Numbered from the stretch's first letter, positions 24,201 to 32,492 are shown. The stretch: 41,808 nt of DNA from Oceaniovalibus sp. ACAM 378 (GCF_008085915.1 NZ_VSJK01000026.1:1-41808), one strand, 5' to 3'. Numbers and translations are program-made. Notes: a model not told the origin generated them from the sequence alone.

Positions 24201-25223
24201 TCAGTTTGAGGTGTGCAGGCGGATCGCGATGCGTGGCCGCTTGTTGACAGGCAGGATCGAGGCTTCCGTCATCAGGTCGATCCAGCGGCCTTTCTCGTCG
24301 AGATGCTGGCGGGCGTAGAGCGGCAGGCCGAGTGTGTTGGCCGCCTCCAGCAGGTTGGCCGGGCCGCCATAGGTGGTGAAGGTGTCCATCGTGCCCAGCG
24401 GGAAGGCGATGCCCTCGCTGGCGGGGACAAGCCGTTCGGTGGCTTTGGTCGAGAGGGTGACAGTGCCCGCGTATTCCTCGAACACGATCCCTGCGAAGGG
24501 GAAGTTCCGCCGCACATCCTGGCGCAAGGGCTGCGCGCCGGTGGCGGCGTAAAACTTGTAGGCTTCCTCGGTCTTCGGGTGCGCGATCAGCTTGTCGAAG
24601 AATTCCCGGCTGACGAGGGCATGCACGTCCGACATGCTTTCGCCTAGAAGGTTGTCTTCCATCGCGCGCAAGACCTCGCGGACCTTGCCCTGCACGTTGG
24701 TGCCCGCGGTGCCCAGCAGGAAATCCACCGAGATTTGTGCGAGGCCGAATTCGGTGAAGTAGTTGTAGAGGGTCGTGCCCGCGCCGTCCTTCACGATGCC
24801 GCGGAGAGCGTTCATCTCCATGTATTCGCGGGTCTGGGCGTGCTTGCGGCGCATCAGCTGCAGCTTGCGGTTCATCACCTCGACCAGAGGGTCGGCACCA
24901 TCGAAGACGCCGAGCGCCGGTTGGCCTTGAATGTCGCCCGGCAGGATCACGTCATCATGCGGGATCCACGGCAGGGCAAAGCTGCGCATCGACCGGCCCT
25001 CGCGGGTGCCGACGGTGGCGGGGCCACCGAGGGGGACGGAGGGCAGCAGGTTCAGCACACCCTCGTATTGCTCGATGATGACTGAGCGCTGGGTGACGCC
25101 TTCGAAGCGGAACAGGCCGATCTGACCGAGGCGGGTGTATAGGTTGGGCAGGATGTTGATGGCCTGCGTCATCTCGGCCAGCGAATAGCCGCCAGCGTCA
25201 AAGGGATTGCGGACAAGGGTCAT
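24201..25223 (-). CDS. Major capsid protein, lambda gpE-like
   Basis: 340 aa with GGAG upstream of the ATG at 25223. The sequence shows the gpE family layout: NPFDAGGYSLAEMTQAINIL at the start, then GQIGLFRFEGVTQRSVIIEQ, PWIPHDDVILPGDIQGQPAL, HAQTREYMEMNALRGIVKDG and a C-terminal region with GIAFPLGTMDTF. It adopts the HK97 fold and forms the head shell, with the neighbouring decoration protein binding on top. Length equals that of lambda gpE. RcGTA instead uses an HK97-type capsid gene with fused protease, so this head is not GTA-derived. Confidence 0.93.
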   Translation of the reverse strand: MTLVRNPFDAGGYSLAEMTQAINILPNLYTRLGQIGLFRFEGVTQRSVIIEQYEGVLNLLPSVPLGGPATVGTREGRSMRSFALPWIPHDDVILPGDIQGQPALGVFDGADPLVEVMNRKLQLMRRKHAQTREYMEMNALRGIVKDGAGTTLYNYFTEFGLAQISVDFLLGTAGTNVQGKVREVLRAMEDNLLGESMSDVHALVSREFFDKLIAHPKTEEAYKFYAATGAQPLRQDVRRNFPFAGIVFEEYAGTVTLSTKATERLVPASEGIAFPLGTMDTFTTYGGPANLLEAANTLGLPLYARQHLDEKGRWIDLMTEASILPVNKRPRIAIRLHTSN

Positions 25224-25250
25224 GGGGGGAGCTCCGGAAGAAATGGGGGA

Positions 25251-25631
25251 TCAGACGCCGTCGCGGGCGATGATGCCCACGGCGGCCAGCTGGGTGATCT
25301 TGGCGTTGATCTTGGTCGAGTCGTTGACGGTGGCCTCGTAGGCGAGGCCCGCCCGCGACACGATGGCAGGCCCGCGGGTGACGACGATGCCGACCGCATC
25401 CGCCAGCGTGGTGTTCACCGGATAAAGCAGGACCGCGACGGCGGTCTGGGAACCGTCCGCACCGGTTGCAGGCGAGAGGGTGTATTTGCCGCTTGCCGTG
25501 ATGCGGCCAAGGACGGCCCCTGCGGGATAGGAAGTGCCGATCAGCAGGGTGATCACTTCGCGGGTGTAGTTCGGGTTGACCTCATATTTGAGGACATCGC
25601 CCATGCTGGGCTGTTCCGTCAGGACGGGCAT
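25251..25631 (-). CDS. Head decoration protein, lambda gpD-like
   Basis: 126 aa (MPVLTEQPSMGDVLKYEVNP). Near residue 26 it has REVITLLIGTSYPAGAVLGR, then ITASGKYTLSPATGADGSQT and AVAVLLYPVNTTLADAVGIV. These are signatures of the gpD decoration family that stabilises the expanded head at its threefold sites. Its position between protease/scaffold and capsid genes is the lambda order (C, Nu3, D, E). Confidence 0.88.
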   Translation of the reverse strand: MPVLTEQPSMGDVLKYEVNPNYTREVITLLIGTSYPAGAVLGRITASGKYTLSPATGADGSQTAVAVLLYPVNTTLADAVGIVVTRGPAIVSRAGLAYEATVNDSTKINAKITQLAAVGIIARDGV

Positions 25632-25668
25632 CGGTCAGTCTCCATGATGTTGGGGTTGGGGCGCTGGA

Positions 25669-26055
25669 TTAGCGCTTGGCGTCGGTCGCGGCCTTCTTTG
25701 CGGCGGCAATGATCGGGCTGTCTTTCGCGGCCGCTGCGGCAGGGGCAGTGGTGATGATGCCAGCCGCGTCGCTGCGGGCGGCGAGATCTGCCAACACGCG
25801 AGCGCGCAGGGCTTCAGGCTTCAACCCGCGCGTGACGGCATCGGCAGCGTCGATGGTCACGCCGAGCCGGGCGGCTTGCGCACAGACCTGCGCAACCTCG
25901 GCCGCCTCGGCGCGCACGGCGTCTGCGGTCATGGTTCCGTCGGGCGTTGGCATCGTGGCTTCGGCTGACGGCGAAGACGTGGTCGGTGCGTCCGGTGCTG
26001 CGGAAGGGTTGGCATGGTCAGTCGGGTTCGGCGTGTCGATGGGTTCGGTGGTCAT
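25669..26055 (-). CDS. Nested scaffold protein (Nu3-like), in frame within the protease gene
   Basis: An internal ATG at 26055, in frame with the protease, follows GAAAGGG at ribosome-site distance and begins MTTEPIDTPNPTDHANPSA. The 128-aa product is a Pro/Thr/Ala-rich linker followed by a helical Ala-rich part (DAVRAEAAEVAQVCAQAARL) and a basic end (AAAKKAATDAKR). It matches the place and character of lambda Nu3, which is translated from inside gene C and shares its C-terminus. It would fill the procapsid and be removed by the protease. Confidence 0.6.
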   Translation of the reverse strand: MTTEPIDTPNPTDHANPSAAPDAPTTSSPSAEATMPTPDGTMTADAVRAEAAEVAQVCAQAARLGVTIDAADAVTRGLKPEALRARVLADLAARSDAAGIITTAPAAAAAKDSPIIAAAKKAATDAKR

Positions 26056-26997
26056 TTGTGGACCCTTTCTGCTGGATGGACTGGTACCGCGCGGGGCGGC
26101 GGCGAATGTACGGAAGGCTGTGACTGGGTCGGCCAGTTCATCGGCGAGACCTGCAGCGATGGCATCAGTGCCGCGGAACACGGCAGCTTCTGTAGCAAGC
26201 GCTGCCGCATGTGTCAGCCGATCCCCGCGACCAACGGCGACGGTCTCGGCGAACAGGAAACGCACGACCTCCAACTCGCGCTGCATCTGGTCTTGCACGG
26301 CCTGCGGAAGAGGCTGGTAGGGGTTGGCGTCGACCTTGTGCGATCCGGCATGGATCAGCGTGACAGCAATGCCCTTCTGGTCGAGGGCCCCACTCATGTC
26401 GGTGTGCAGCGCCACAACGCCGATGCTGCCGACAGAACCGGTGCGCGGCAGGATGATCCGGTCGGCTTGGGAAGCCAGAACGTAACCAGCCGAAAGGGCA
26501 TGTTCTGCGACGAATGCGTGGACCGGCTTTTGCAATCGCGCCGCTCGGATGCGGTCCGCCAAGTCAAAAGCACCCGCGACCTCGCCACCGAAGCTGTCGA
26601 TGTCCAAGGCGATGCCGCGAACACCGGGATCCGCTACGGCCGCCTGCAACTGAGCGGCGATGCCTTCATAGGAGGTCAGGCCAGACGATTGCCCGATCCA
26701 CGCCCCTCGATGCACCAGCGTTCCGGAGATTTCGATCACGGCAATGCCGTCGATGATGGCAAAGGGCTGGCTGCCGTTGCGCTGATGGCGCTGGGCGAGA
26801 TCATTGCCAAACAGGGATGCGCGGGCGGGCAGGGCGGCCGTGGTTTGGTCGAGCTGCTCGACACCAAACCCCTGGAAGGTGATGTCTTGCCCGGTGATGC
26901 GCGGCCCGAGCCCTGACAGGAACGCCAGCGCCTTGGCCGGGTCAACCATCAGCGGGGTGTTGAAGGCGCGCTGGGCGATCTGGGCGTGGTGCATCAT
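25669..26997 (-). CDS. S49-family head maturation protease with scaffold C-terminus, lambda gpC-like
   Basis: 442 aa. The S49/SppA-type serine protease domain covers about residues 75-315. It has IDSFGGEVAGAFDLADRI, nucleophile Ser169 in HALSAGYVLASQADRI, and Lys221 in HAGSHKVDANPYQPLP, the Ser-Lys dyad used by lambda gpC. The remaining 128 residues are the scaffold segment listed separately. The start overlaps the end of the portal gene by four bases (26994-26997). It processes the portal and scaffold during head maturation. Confidence 0.92.
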   Translation of the reverse strand: MMHHAQIAQRAFNTPLMVDPAKALAFLSGLGPRITGQDITFQGFGVEQLDQTTAALPARASLFGNDLAQRHQRNGSQPFAIIDGIAVIEISGTLVHRGAWIGQSSGLTSYEGIAAQLQAAVADPGVRGIALDIDSFGGEVAGAFDLADRIRAARLQKPVHAFVAEHALSAGYVLASQADRIILPRTGSVGSIGVVALHTDMSGALDQKGIAVTLIHAGSHKVDANPYQPLPQAVQDQMQRELEVVRFLFAETVAVGRGDRLTHAAALATEAAVFRGTDAIAAGLADELADPVTAFRTFAAAPRGTSPSSRKGPQMTTEPIDTPNPTDHANPSAAPDAPTTSSPSAEATMPTPDGTMTADAVRAEAAEVAQVCAQAARLGVTIDAADAVTRGLKPEALRARVLADLAARSDAAGIITTAPAAAAAKDSPIIAAAKKAATDAKR

Positions 26998-28505
26998 GCG
27001 CCTTCCTTTGCTGCGGGTTTCGCAGCGTCGTCGCCTGCACCCTCTTCGTGGGTACCATCGCGCTGGTCTTCGCCGTCGCTGTCATCATCATTGCCGGTAA
27101 CCGCGCCGGGCCCCTGCGCCGGGGATCCCGGCCGCCGGAAGTCCAGGCCGAGATCGCGTTCACGCTTCCGCTCGGCAGCGATTTCGCGGTCCACCTGTTC
27201 TGCGTCGTATCCCCGCTCCGCCAGCGCCTGCGTGCGCGATTTCAGGCCCGCTTCGATCTGAACGATCTCTGCCGAGGCATCCTTCATCGGGTCGATCCAG
27301 TCCCATTTGGTCGGCAGCCAGGCGCAGGCCTGATATTGGCGGCGCTGCAGGTCATAGCCGGGCAGGTCCAAGGCACCCGAGAGCACAGCTGTATCCATCC
27401 AGCGCGTCCAGACCGCGCGGCAGAACTGATAAACCAGCACGCCATGCTGCCAGGCTGATATCCGGCGGCGGAATTCGATCAGAGAAATTCGAGTGTTGGA
27501 GAAGTTGCCCTTGGCGGTGTCACCGGTCAGATAGCCATAGGGGATGCCCAGCGCCGCCGCGACTTGCAGCAGAGTGCGGTACTGAAACGGCTCATAAGTA
27601 CCGCCGGAATCCGGGGTGGCGGGTGTCGAGATATCCTCGCCGGGATCCAGACGCACCACTTGGCCGGGTTCAACCTCAAGATCCTCCTCAGTCGGTTCCA
27701 GCGGGGTTTCGGGAGCGGGCGAGGTAATGAACATTGCGAACATCGCCGCGATCTTCTTCCGTTCCAGCTCAGCGTCGTCATAGAGGTCGAGCGTGAACAG
27801 CTTCACGATTGCTGCGGCGAAGCGTGACACACCGCGCAGCTGGCCCGCTTCGACCGGATCCAGCACATGGATCACATCGCCTGCCGGGACGCGGACCGTT
27901 TCACCCGCAAGGCCTGGATCGGTCAGATCGCCGGGATGGCGGCGCAGGAAGTGATAGGCCACGCGGCGACCAATGCCGTCGAACTCAATGCCCTGCCGGA
28001 TCAGACCAGCGCCGGGCAGGGTACGGTTCATGTCGAGGGGCAGCATTTCTGACGGCAGCATCTGCAACTGGAGCGGAACGGCCAGACCATCCTCGGCCCG
28101 GCGCGGGCGGAGGCGGATGAAGACTTCGCCCGACAGGAAAACTTCGCGCGTCGCCCGGCGCTGCAAACCGTAAAAGTCAGTCAAACCCTCTGCGTCTGCG
28201 TCATCGGTCCAGGCAAGCCAGAGCGCCTGCAGCTCTTCTTTCTTGGCGGCATCGGCGATAGTCGATGAGGGCTTGATGCCATCGCCGACGACATTGCTGG
28301 CGAAGGACTCCACGGCGTTCGTGGCGTAGCCGTTGTTCCGGACCAGCCAGCGAGCGCGGGCGGTGATGGTGTCGCCCGAGGCGGCAATCAGCGTGTTCAC
28401 ATGCGCACGGCTTGCTCGGAACCCGCGCAGGCGGCGGTGAGCTTGAGCCGCGTCAAACCCACCGATGATCGAGCCAATGCGCTGGCGGAAAGCTTCAAAC
28501 GCCAT
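26994..28505 (-). CDS. Phage portal protein, lambda family
   Basis: 503 aa. Lambda-type portal signatures include RARWLVRNNGYATNAVESFA, VVGDGIKPSS, TREVFLSGEVFIRLRPRR, VEAGQLRGVSRFAAAI and GDTAKGNFSNTRISLIEFRR near residue 345. The C-terminus is a highly charged Asp/Glu/Lys tail (GNDDDSDGEDQRDGTHEEGA). It forms the dodecameric channel through which DNA enters and leaves the head. It is translationally coupled to the protease gene downstream and preceded by the gpW-like joiner, as in lambda. Confidence 0.95.
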   Translation of the reverse strand: MAFEAFRQRIGSIIGGFDAAQAHRRLRGFRASRAHVNTLIAASGDTITARARWLVRNNGYATNAVESFASNVVGDGIKPSSTIADAAKKEELQALWLAWTDDADAEGLTDFYGLQRRATREVFLSGEVFIRLRPRRAEDGLAVPLQLQMLPSEMLPLDMNRTLPGAGLIRQGIEFDGIGRRVAYHFLRRHPGDLTDPGLAGETVRVPAGDVIHVLDPVEAGQLRGVSRFAAAIVKLFTLDLYDDAELERKKIAAMFAMFITSPAPETPLEPTEEDLEVEPGQVVRLDPGEDISTPATPDSGGTYEPFQYRTLLQVAAALGIPYGYLTGDTAKGNFSNTRISLIEFRRRISAWQHGVLVYQFCRAVWTRWMDTAVLSGALDLPGYDLQRRQYQACAWLPTKWDWIDPMKDASAEIVQIEAGLKSRTQALAERGYDAEQVDREIAAERKRERDLGLDFRRPGSPAQGPGAVTGNDDDSDGEDQRDGTHEEGAGDDAAKPAAKEGA

Positions 28506-28508
28506 GGA

Positions 28509-28724
28509 TCACAGACCCTTCGAGGCAACGGTGCCCCAGCGACGACGGCGCGACCTGCCGGAGGTGGCGGTGGCAATCCGGCCCTCCAGATCGGCAATGG
28601 CGTTCGCTAGTTCCGCGTCCGACCCATAGTTGATGCTCTTGCCGTCATAACTGACCGAGCGGACGCCCGCGTAACGCGCCTCTTGCAGCGCCGCCAAAAG
28701 TGCGCGCATCCGTTCCAGATCCAT
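28509..28724 (-). CDS. gpW-like head-tail joining protein
   Basis: 71 aa (MDLERMRALLAALQEARYAG). Two helices flank a short beta hairpin (VRSVSYDGKSINYGSDAELA), and the end is very basic (TSGRSRRRRWGTV). This is the gpW pattern: a small helical protein that binds beneath the portal and fills the channel after packaging. Located between terminase large subunit and portal, exactly as lambda W. Spacing is one base after the terminase stop. Confidence 0.85.
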   Translation of the reverse strand: MDLERMRALLAALQEARYAGVRSVSYDGKSINYGSDAELANAIADLEGRIATATSGRSRRRRWGTVASKGL

Positions 28725-28725
28725 C

Positions 28726-30795
28726 TCAATCCCTCATGAAGTTCGGTGTGTAAGCCCGGCGTTTGCACCGTGGCGTGGTCGGTGTTCCGGCCTTGGGCGG
28801 GGCGGGCGTGGCCGGTTCGGTTGCCGTGGCCGTTTGCGGTGCCGGTCTGGTTTCCACGCCTGCCAGCATCTCCAGTCGCCGCCATGTCGCCTCATCCCAG
28901 CGATCCGCGCCCATGATCCACGCGGCCGCCCGGGCATAGACGCGGGTGTCGAGCGCCTCGTTGCGTTCCCGCATTTTCTGCCATTCGGGGTGGCTATAGC
29001 CGCGCTTGTTGCGCACGGTGACGAGTTGCTCGGCGACCAACTGCTTCAGCCATTCGGTGTCGATCCAGTCTGGCAAATGCACGGTGCCGGGCGCATCGAG
29101 CACGCCCAAGCTTCGGTCTTCATCCGAGGGGCGTTCCAGCCGCAGAAAGCGATAGGTCTCGGTCTTGAAAGTGGCGGTGGCCACCGACCACAGCCGCGCG
29201 CCGCGGCGCAATCGTTTGCCGCCGATGGTGGTGTCGACAAAGGTTGGGCCTGACACCGGTGTCGCGCGATTTAAGCCTTCGAGGCCTTTGACAGGGACTA
29301 CTTGGCTAAACCCCTGTTTGCGCGCCCATGCATAAACTGCCGCCGCTTCATAACCGGTGTCGATGGCGAGCTTGCCGATCACCATCACCGCGCCATTGGC
29401 GCAGGCCCAAGTCCGGCCGAGCAGCGCCGTCAGTTTGTCCCAGCAGGTTGGATCATCCGGACCACCCGCAATGACGATGTGATCGACCAGCCAGCTTTCT
29501 AGGCCGCGGCCCCAGGCCCAGACGTCGAGCTCGATCCGGTCTTTCTGGACATCAACGCCTGCCGTCAGGAACAGCCCGCCCTCGGGAATTTGCACGCCCG
29601 CATAGCTTTCGCGGCGCTCCGCCAGTCGCTGCCATTCTGGCGCGTCACCGCTTTCAACCCAAGTCTCGCCCAGCAGGGTGTTGCGGGCCGCGCGCAGCAT
29701 TTCCTCGGAGCCCTGTGCCGCCAGCCAGTCCCGCGCGATCTGCTGCCAGCTTTTCCAGCCCAAAGGCGAATAGAGCGCCGAGATATGGAAGCCAATCGAA
29801 TGCGGATCGGCCGAGACAGCGGTCGCCCGCCACTCGCCTTGCTCCAGCATTCTTGTCTTGTGATGCTCTGCGATGGGCTTCTCACAGCCTTCACAATGAT
29901 ACGCCGCTGTATCAGGCCGCCCCTTCGCCCAGCGCAGCCTCTCAAACTGCAACCACTGCATCGCGTCGCAATGTGGGCACGGCACGAAGTATCGCCTCTG
30001 ATCAGAAGCCTCGAATTCCCGCTCGATCCGGCTCAGCCCCCGGATCGTCGGGGTCGAGACCATGAACACCTTGCGCCGGTGCGAGAAGGTGGTGGTTCGC
30101 GCTTCCGCCAGCGTGACCGGATCGCCTTCCTCGTCGGCCGAGGCCGGATAGGCATCGACCTCATCCAGAAAGATGTAGCGCGCGGGCATCGAACGCAGGC
30201 CGGTGGCCGAGTTTGCCCCGGTCAGCACTAAGATGCCGCCCGGAAACTCCTTTGAGAGCATCGAGTTGCCCGCGTCGCGAGAGCGGGCCGGATTGACCCG
30301 TTCCCGCAGCGCCGGACTCTCGGCGATCAGCGGATCCAGCCGCCCACGCGAGGTTCGCTTGGCCATTTCCACCGTCGGCAGCACCGCAAGCATTGGACCC
30401 GGTGCATGATGGATGACAAAGCCGATCCAGTTGTTGCCCGCCTCGGTCGCGCCGACCTGCGCTGCTTTCATGAAGCTGATGCGCTGCGCCGGGTGGCGGG
30501 GCGACAGCGCATCCATGATTTCGCGCAAGTACGGCGTACGTGCGGTGCGGTACTGCCCGGGTTCGGCCGAAGCCCGCGACGACAGTTTGCGGTGCTGATC
30601 CGCCCATTGCGAAACGGTCAGGTCCGGATCAGGCCGCATGCCGCGACGCCAAGACCGCAGGATGTCTTCAGCTCCATCAAACCCGAGATCGAGCCCATCT
30701 GTCAGCTGATCATCGGTCAGATCGTCGTTTTCCGTGTCGTCGTTATCCGAGGCTGACCCGGAGATCGGCAAGTGCGTCGAGTTGCTCTCTGACAT
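28726..30795 (-). CDS. Terminase large subunit, lambda GpA family
   Basis: 689 aa. An acidic N-terminal tail of about 45 residues precedes the family core: WADQHRKLSSRASAEPGQYR, the variant Walker A region KAAQVGATEAGNNW (110-123), Walker B YIFLDEVDAYP (Asp211, Glu212), a CPHC pair (FVPCPHCDAMQW), and the nuclease domain starting around GGLFLTAGVDVQKDRIELDV. It cuts cos sites and drives DNA into the head. The start lies 53 bases inside the small subunit gene, as in other GpA systems, with GGAAA just upstream. The C-terminus is Pro/Thr-rich and variable. Confidence 0.95.
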   Translation of the reverse strand: MSESNSTHLPISGSASDNDDTENDDLTDDQLTDGLDLGFDGAEDILRSWRRGMRPDPDLTVSQWADQHRKLSSRASAEPGQYRTARTPYLREIMDALSPRHPAQRISFMKAAQVGATEAGNNWIGFVIHHAPGPMLAVLPTVEMAKRTSRGRLDPLIAESPALRERVNPARSRDAGNSMLSKEFPGGILVLTGANSATGLRSMPARYIFLDEVDAYPASADEEGDPVTLAEARTTTFSHRRKVFMVSTPTIRGLSRIEREFEASDQRRYFVPCPHCDAMQWLQFERLRWAKGRPDTAAYHCEGCEKPIAEHHKTRMLEQGEWRATAVSADPHSIGFHISALYSPLGWKSWQQIARDWLAAQGSEEMLRAARNTLLGETWVESGDAPEWQRLAERRESYAGVQIPEGGLFLTAGVDVQKDRIELDVWAWGRGLESWLVDHIVIAGGPDDPTCWDKLTALLGRTWACANGAVMVIGKLAIDTGYEAAAVYAWARKQGFSQVVPVKGLEGLNRATPVSGPTFVDTTIGGKRLRRGARLWSVATATFKTETYRFLRLERPSDEDRSLGVLDAPGTVHLPDWIDTEWLKQLVAEQLVTVRNKRGYSHPEWQKMRERNEALDTRVYARAAAWIMGADRWDEATWRRLEMLAGVETRPAPQTATATEPATPAPPKAGTPTTPRCKRRAYTPNFMRD

Positions 30796-31279
30796 GGGTT
30801 TCCAGCACCCTCTGCAGGATCGCGGCCTCGATGATCACCCGTTTTCCGGTTTGTTTTTCCACCTCTGATGCCACCTCGGCTGCCATCAGAGCTGCCACTC
30901 TGCTGGGCCAGGTCACCCACGTGTCGCGCTCTTGGCGCGCCAGCCGGAACACCAGAGTTTCCGCCCGGGCGCGATCGACCAGCGTGCCCTTCTTCTTCTG
31001 GATCGCCAGCTGGCGATCTTGTGCTTGGTAGACCGTCAGCGCGGTACGGGCTTTCAAGTAGGACGAGCTGTCGGCCGGACCAGAGAAGCCACTGTCACCG
31101 CCAGTGCTGCGGCGCTGCTGGTCCGGGTCGGTCATGTCAGCGCGGCGCACATCGGACGCGCCCGCGTTGATCGACCCGTCGCTGTAGACTACCAGCCGAC
31201 TGGCTTTTCGGGCCTTCTGGATAGCCCCGCGCGACAGGCCGGAATGGGCGGAATACTCACGCTCGGACATACCTTCCAT
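30743..31279 (-). CDS. Terminase small subunit, Nu1-like
   Basis: 178 aa. The N-terminal winged helix-turn-helix (MSEREYSAHSGLSRGAIQKA) binds the packaging start site. A middle linker (RADMTDPDQQRRSTGGDSG) is followed by a helical C-terminal part (YLKARTALTVYQAQDRQLAI, KGTLVDRARAETLVFRLARQ) that contacts the large subunit. ATGs at 31279 and 31270 are both possible; neither has an ideal ribosome site. It is the first gene of the minus-strand late operon, divergent from 31409, so the late promoter and probably cos lie in or near 31280-31408. Confidence 0.85.
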   Translation of the reverse strand: MEGMSEREYSAHSGLSRGAIQKARKASRLVVYSDGSINAGASDVRRADMTDPDQQRRSTGGDSGFSGPADSSSYLKARTALTVYQAQDRQLAIQKKKGTLVDRARAETLVFRLARQERDTWVTWPSRVAALMAAEVASEVEKQTGKRVIIEAAILQRVLETHVREQLDALADLRVSLG

Positions 31280-31408
31280 GGGGATTCAATGGACCTCAAG
31301 ATATTGGAATTAAACGGAAATGACCTGATTATTCAGTTGATTACACTCCCGCGTCGAGCGATTCTGGGTCCGAGGAAACGATGCAACTCAGCTAAGGACG
31401 ACACCGCC
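31280..31408. promoter_or_regulatory. Divergent intergenic region: likely late promoter and cos neighbourhood
   Basis: 129 bases between the terminase small subunit (minus) and the first small plus-strand gene. It contains TGATTACAC (31338-31346) and AAACGATGCAACTCA (31376-31390), both repeated upstream of the gene at 32265. Being the only divergent gap at the head of the late operon, it is where a late promoter is expected. No -35/-10 pair or cos sequence can be named with confidence. Confidence 0.4.
31376..31390 (+). repeat. Direct repeat upstream of the 31409 gene
   Basis: AAACGATGCAACTCA, identical to 32233-32247. Both copies lie shortly before the start codon of a small plus-strand gene and both have TGATTACAC further upstream. 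Possible shared promoter or leader element. Confidence 0.55.
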
Positions 31409-31606
31409 ATGACCACCAAGACCGCCCCCGCCAAAGCCCCCAGCGAAGCCCTGCTGCTGGAGATCGCGACGAAACATTTCCACAGCATCGAGACGCTGGA
31501 GACCCAGAACAGCGACCGGCTCGACTTCCACGATGTGGCGGTCTGGGCGATCCGCGACGCGCTGGAAGCGGCCTATGCCGCTGGTCACGCCGCCGCGAAG
31601 CGCTGA
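31409..31606 (+). CDS. DUF6900-like small phage protein
   Basis: 65 aa from the ATG at 31409, with AGGA upstream; the long open frame before it has no ribosome site. LLLEIATKHFHSIETLETQN and HDVAVWAIRDALEAAYAAGH match my recollection of the DUF6900 family, small helical proteins common in alphaproteobacterial phage and plasmid accessory regions. Function unknown. First of six closely spaced plus-strand genes transcribed away from the terminase. Confidence 0.8.
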   Translation: MTTKTAPAKAPSEALLLEIATKHFHSIETLETQNSDRLDFHDVAVWAIRDALEAAYAAGHAAAKR

Positions 31607-31620
31607 ATGAGGGCAGGGAC

Positions 31621-31842
31621 ATGAGCATGGCCACCACCACCGTCCGCATCGACATCGGCACGCTGCCTGACCATCTCGACCGCAGCCGCCCAAGCGTGGT
31701 GGCCGAGGTCGTTGAAGCCGCGCTGCGCGAGGGCGGGATCAAAGCCGACTGCTCGGACCTTTTCTCGCACATCAAGATCGACCTGCCGACTGCGCAGCTG
31801 GCCGCCGCCAGCGCCGTGCTGGTTGATCTGCAGCTGATCTGA
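31621..31842 (+). CDS. Small hypothetical phage protein (73 aa)
   Basis: 73 aa with AGGG upstream. Reads MSMATTTVRIDIGTLPDHLD, then SVVAEVVEAALREGGI and a final helix (PTAQLAAASAVLVDLQLI). A compact alpha/beta protein with one cysteine and no recognised family. It follows the DUF6900-like gene by 14 bases and is probably co-transcribed with it. Confidence 0.65.
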   Translation: MSMATTTVRIDIGTLPDHLDRSRPSVVAEVVEAALREGGIKADCSDLFSHIKIDLPTAQLAAASAVLVDLQLI

Positions 31843-31853
31843 CGGAGCACAAT

Positions 31854-32162
31854 ATGAGCACCCGCGCGCAAATCGCCATCCAGATCGGCCCCGAGGAATG
31901 GGCGCATGTGTATGTCCATTTCGACGGCTATCCGGCCCACATGTTGCCCGTGCTGGCGCGCTGGAAGCCCGAGGACATCCTCACCGCCCGGGAAATCCGG
32001 CAGGTCACATCCGAGGCGCTTGATTGCTTCAGCCCGCCCCGCGATCCCCGCATCCTGCCGCGCCCGACGCGGGAATTTGCCCATCTCTACATGTGGATTG
32101 GCTGCCAGTGGGTGCACGTGGTGCCGCAAGCCGAGGCGGGCCGAGCAGCGACGGGAGTGTAA
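31854..32162 (+). CDS. Hypothetical phage protein (102 aa)
   Basis: 102 aa, GGAG upstream of the ATG. MSTRAQIAIQIGPEEWAHVY followed by VHFDGYPAHMLPVLARW resembles small phage proteins of the kind STRA-I-I, where a beta sheet is followed by a YPAHMLP motif. C-terminal FAHLYMWIGCQWVHVV suggests a buried aromatic core. No enzyme motif is visible. Coordinated with the preceding gene (11-base gap). Confidence 0.7.
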   Translation: MSTRAQIAIQIGPEEWAHVYVHFDGYPAHMLPVLARWKPEDILTAREIRQVTSEALDCFSPPRDPRILPRPTREFAHLYMWIGCQWVHVVPQAEAGRAATGV

Positions 32163-32232
32163 TCAGAAAGCACTGTTATTGCTTGTATTTGCCTACACTG
32201 CGCGCCCCGACAGAGCGATGGTGATTACACGA

Positions 32233-32247
32233 AAACGATGCAACTCA
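32233..32247 (+). repeat. Direct repeat upstream of the 32265 gene
   Basis: AAACGATGCAACTCA, second copy, preceded by TGATTACAC (32222-32230). It lies in the only sizeable gap (about 100 bases) in the plus-strand gene run, so it may mark a second promoter. Confidence 0.55.
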
Positions 32248-32264
32248 CCCCCGGAGACCACGCC

Positions 32265-32492
32265 ATGACCACCCGCCGCGCGACAGAGAATACCAAGGCC
32301 CTCGACGCATTAATGACTGCCAAGTTCCAGATCGACGCGATGCTGGAGCGCCTTAAGGCGCTGAGCGACGACCACTTCCAGACCCACCCCGACGAGATCA
32401 ACTGGGGCGATGTCGGCACCCTGAACCATTATGCCAGTCTGCTGCGCCAGATCACCGACGCCGCGTTCAAGGAGGGTGACCATGCCGCTTGA
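32265..32492 (+). CDS. Small helical hypothetical protein (75 aa)
   Basis: 75 aa from the ATG at 32265 with GGAG upstream; an earlier in-frame ATG at 32238 lies within the repeated leader. Largely helical (TKALDALMTAKFQIDAMLER, LNHYASLLRQITDAAFKEGD). No family recognised. The next gene starts inside its last codons, so the two are translationally coupled. Confidence 0.7.
   Translation: MTTRRATENTKALDALMTAKFQIDAMLERLKALSDDHFQTHPDEINWGDVGTLNHYASLLRQITDAAFKEGDHAA

Noticed and set aside
26014-26916. Plus-strand ORF of 300 aa opposite the S49 protease
   Set aside because: The protease has catalytic residues, correct length and coupled neighbours; the opposite frame has none of these.
30932-31408. 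Upstream extension of the 31409 gene to 30932
   Set aside because: The extra residues overlap the terminase small subunit on the other strand, and the AGGA site before ATG 31409 decides the start.
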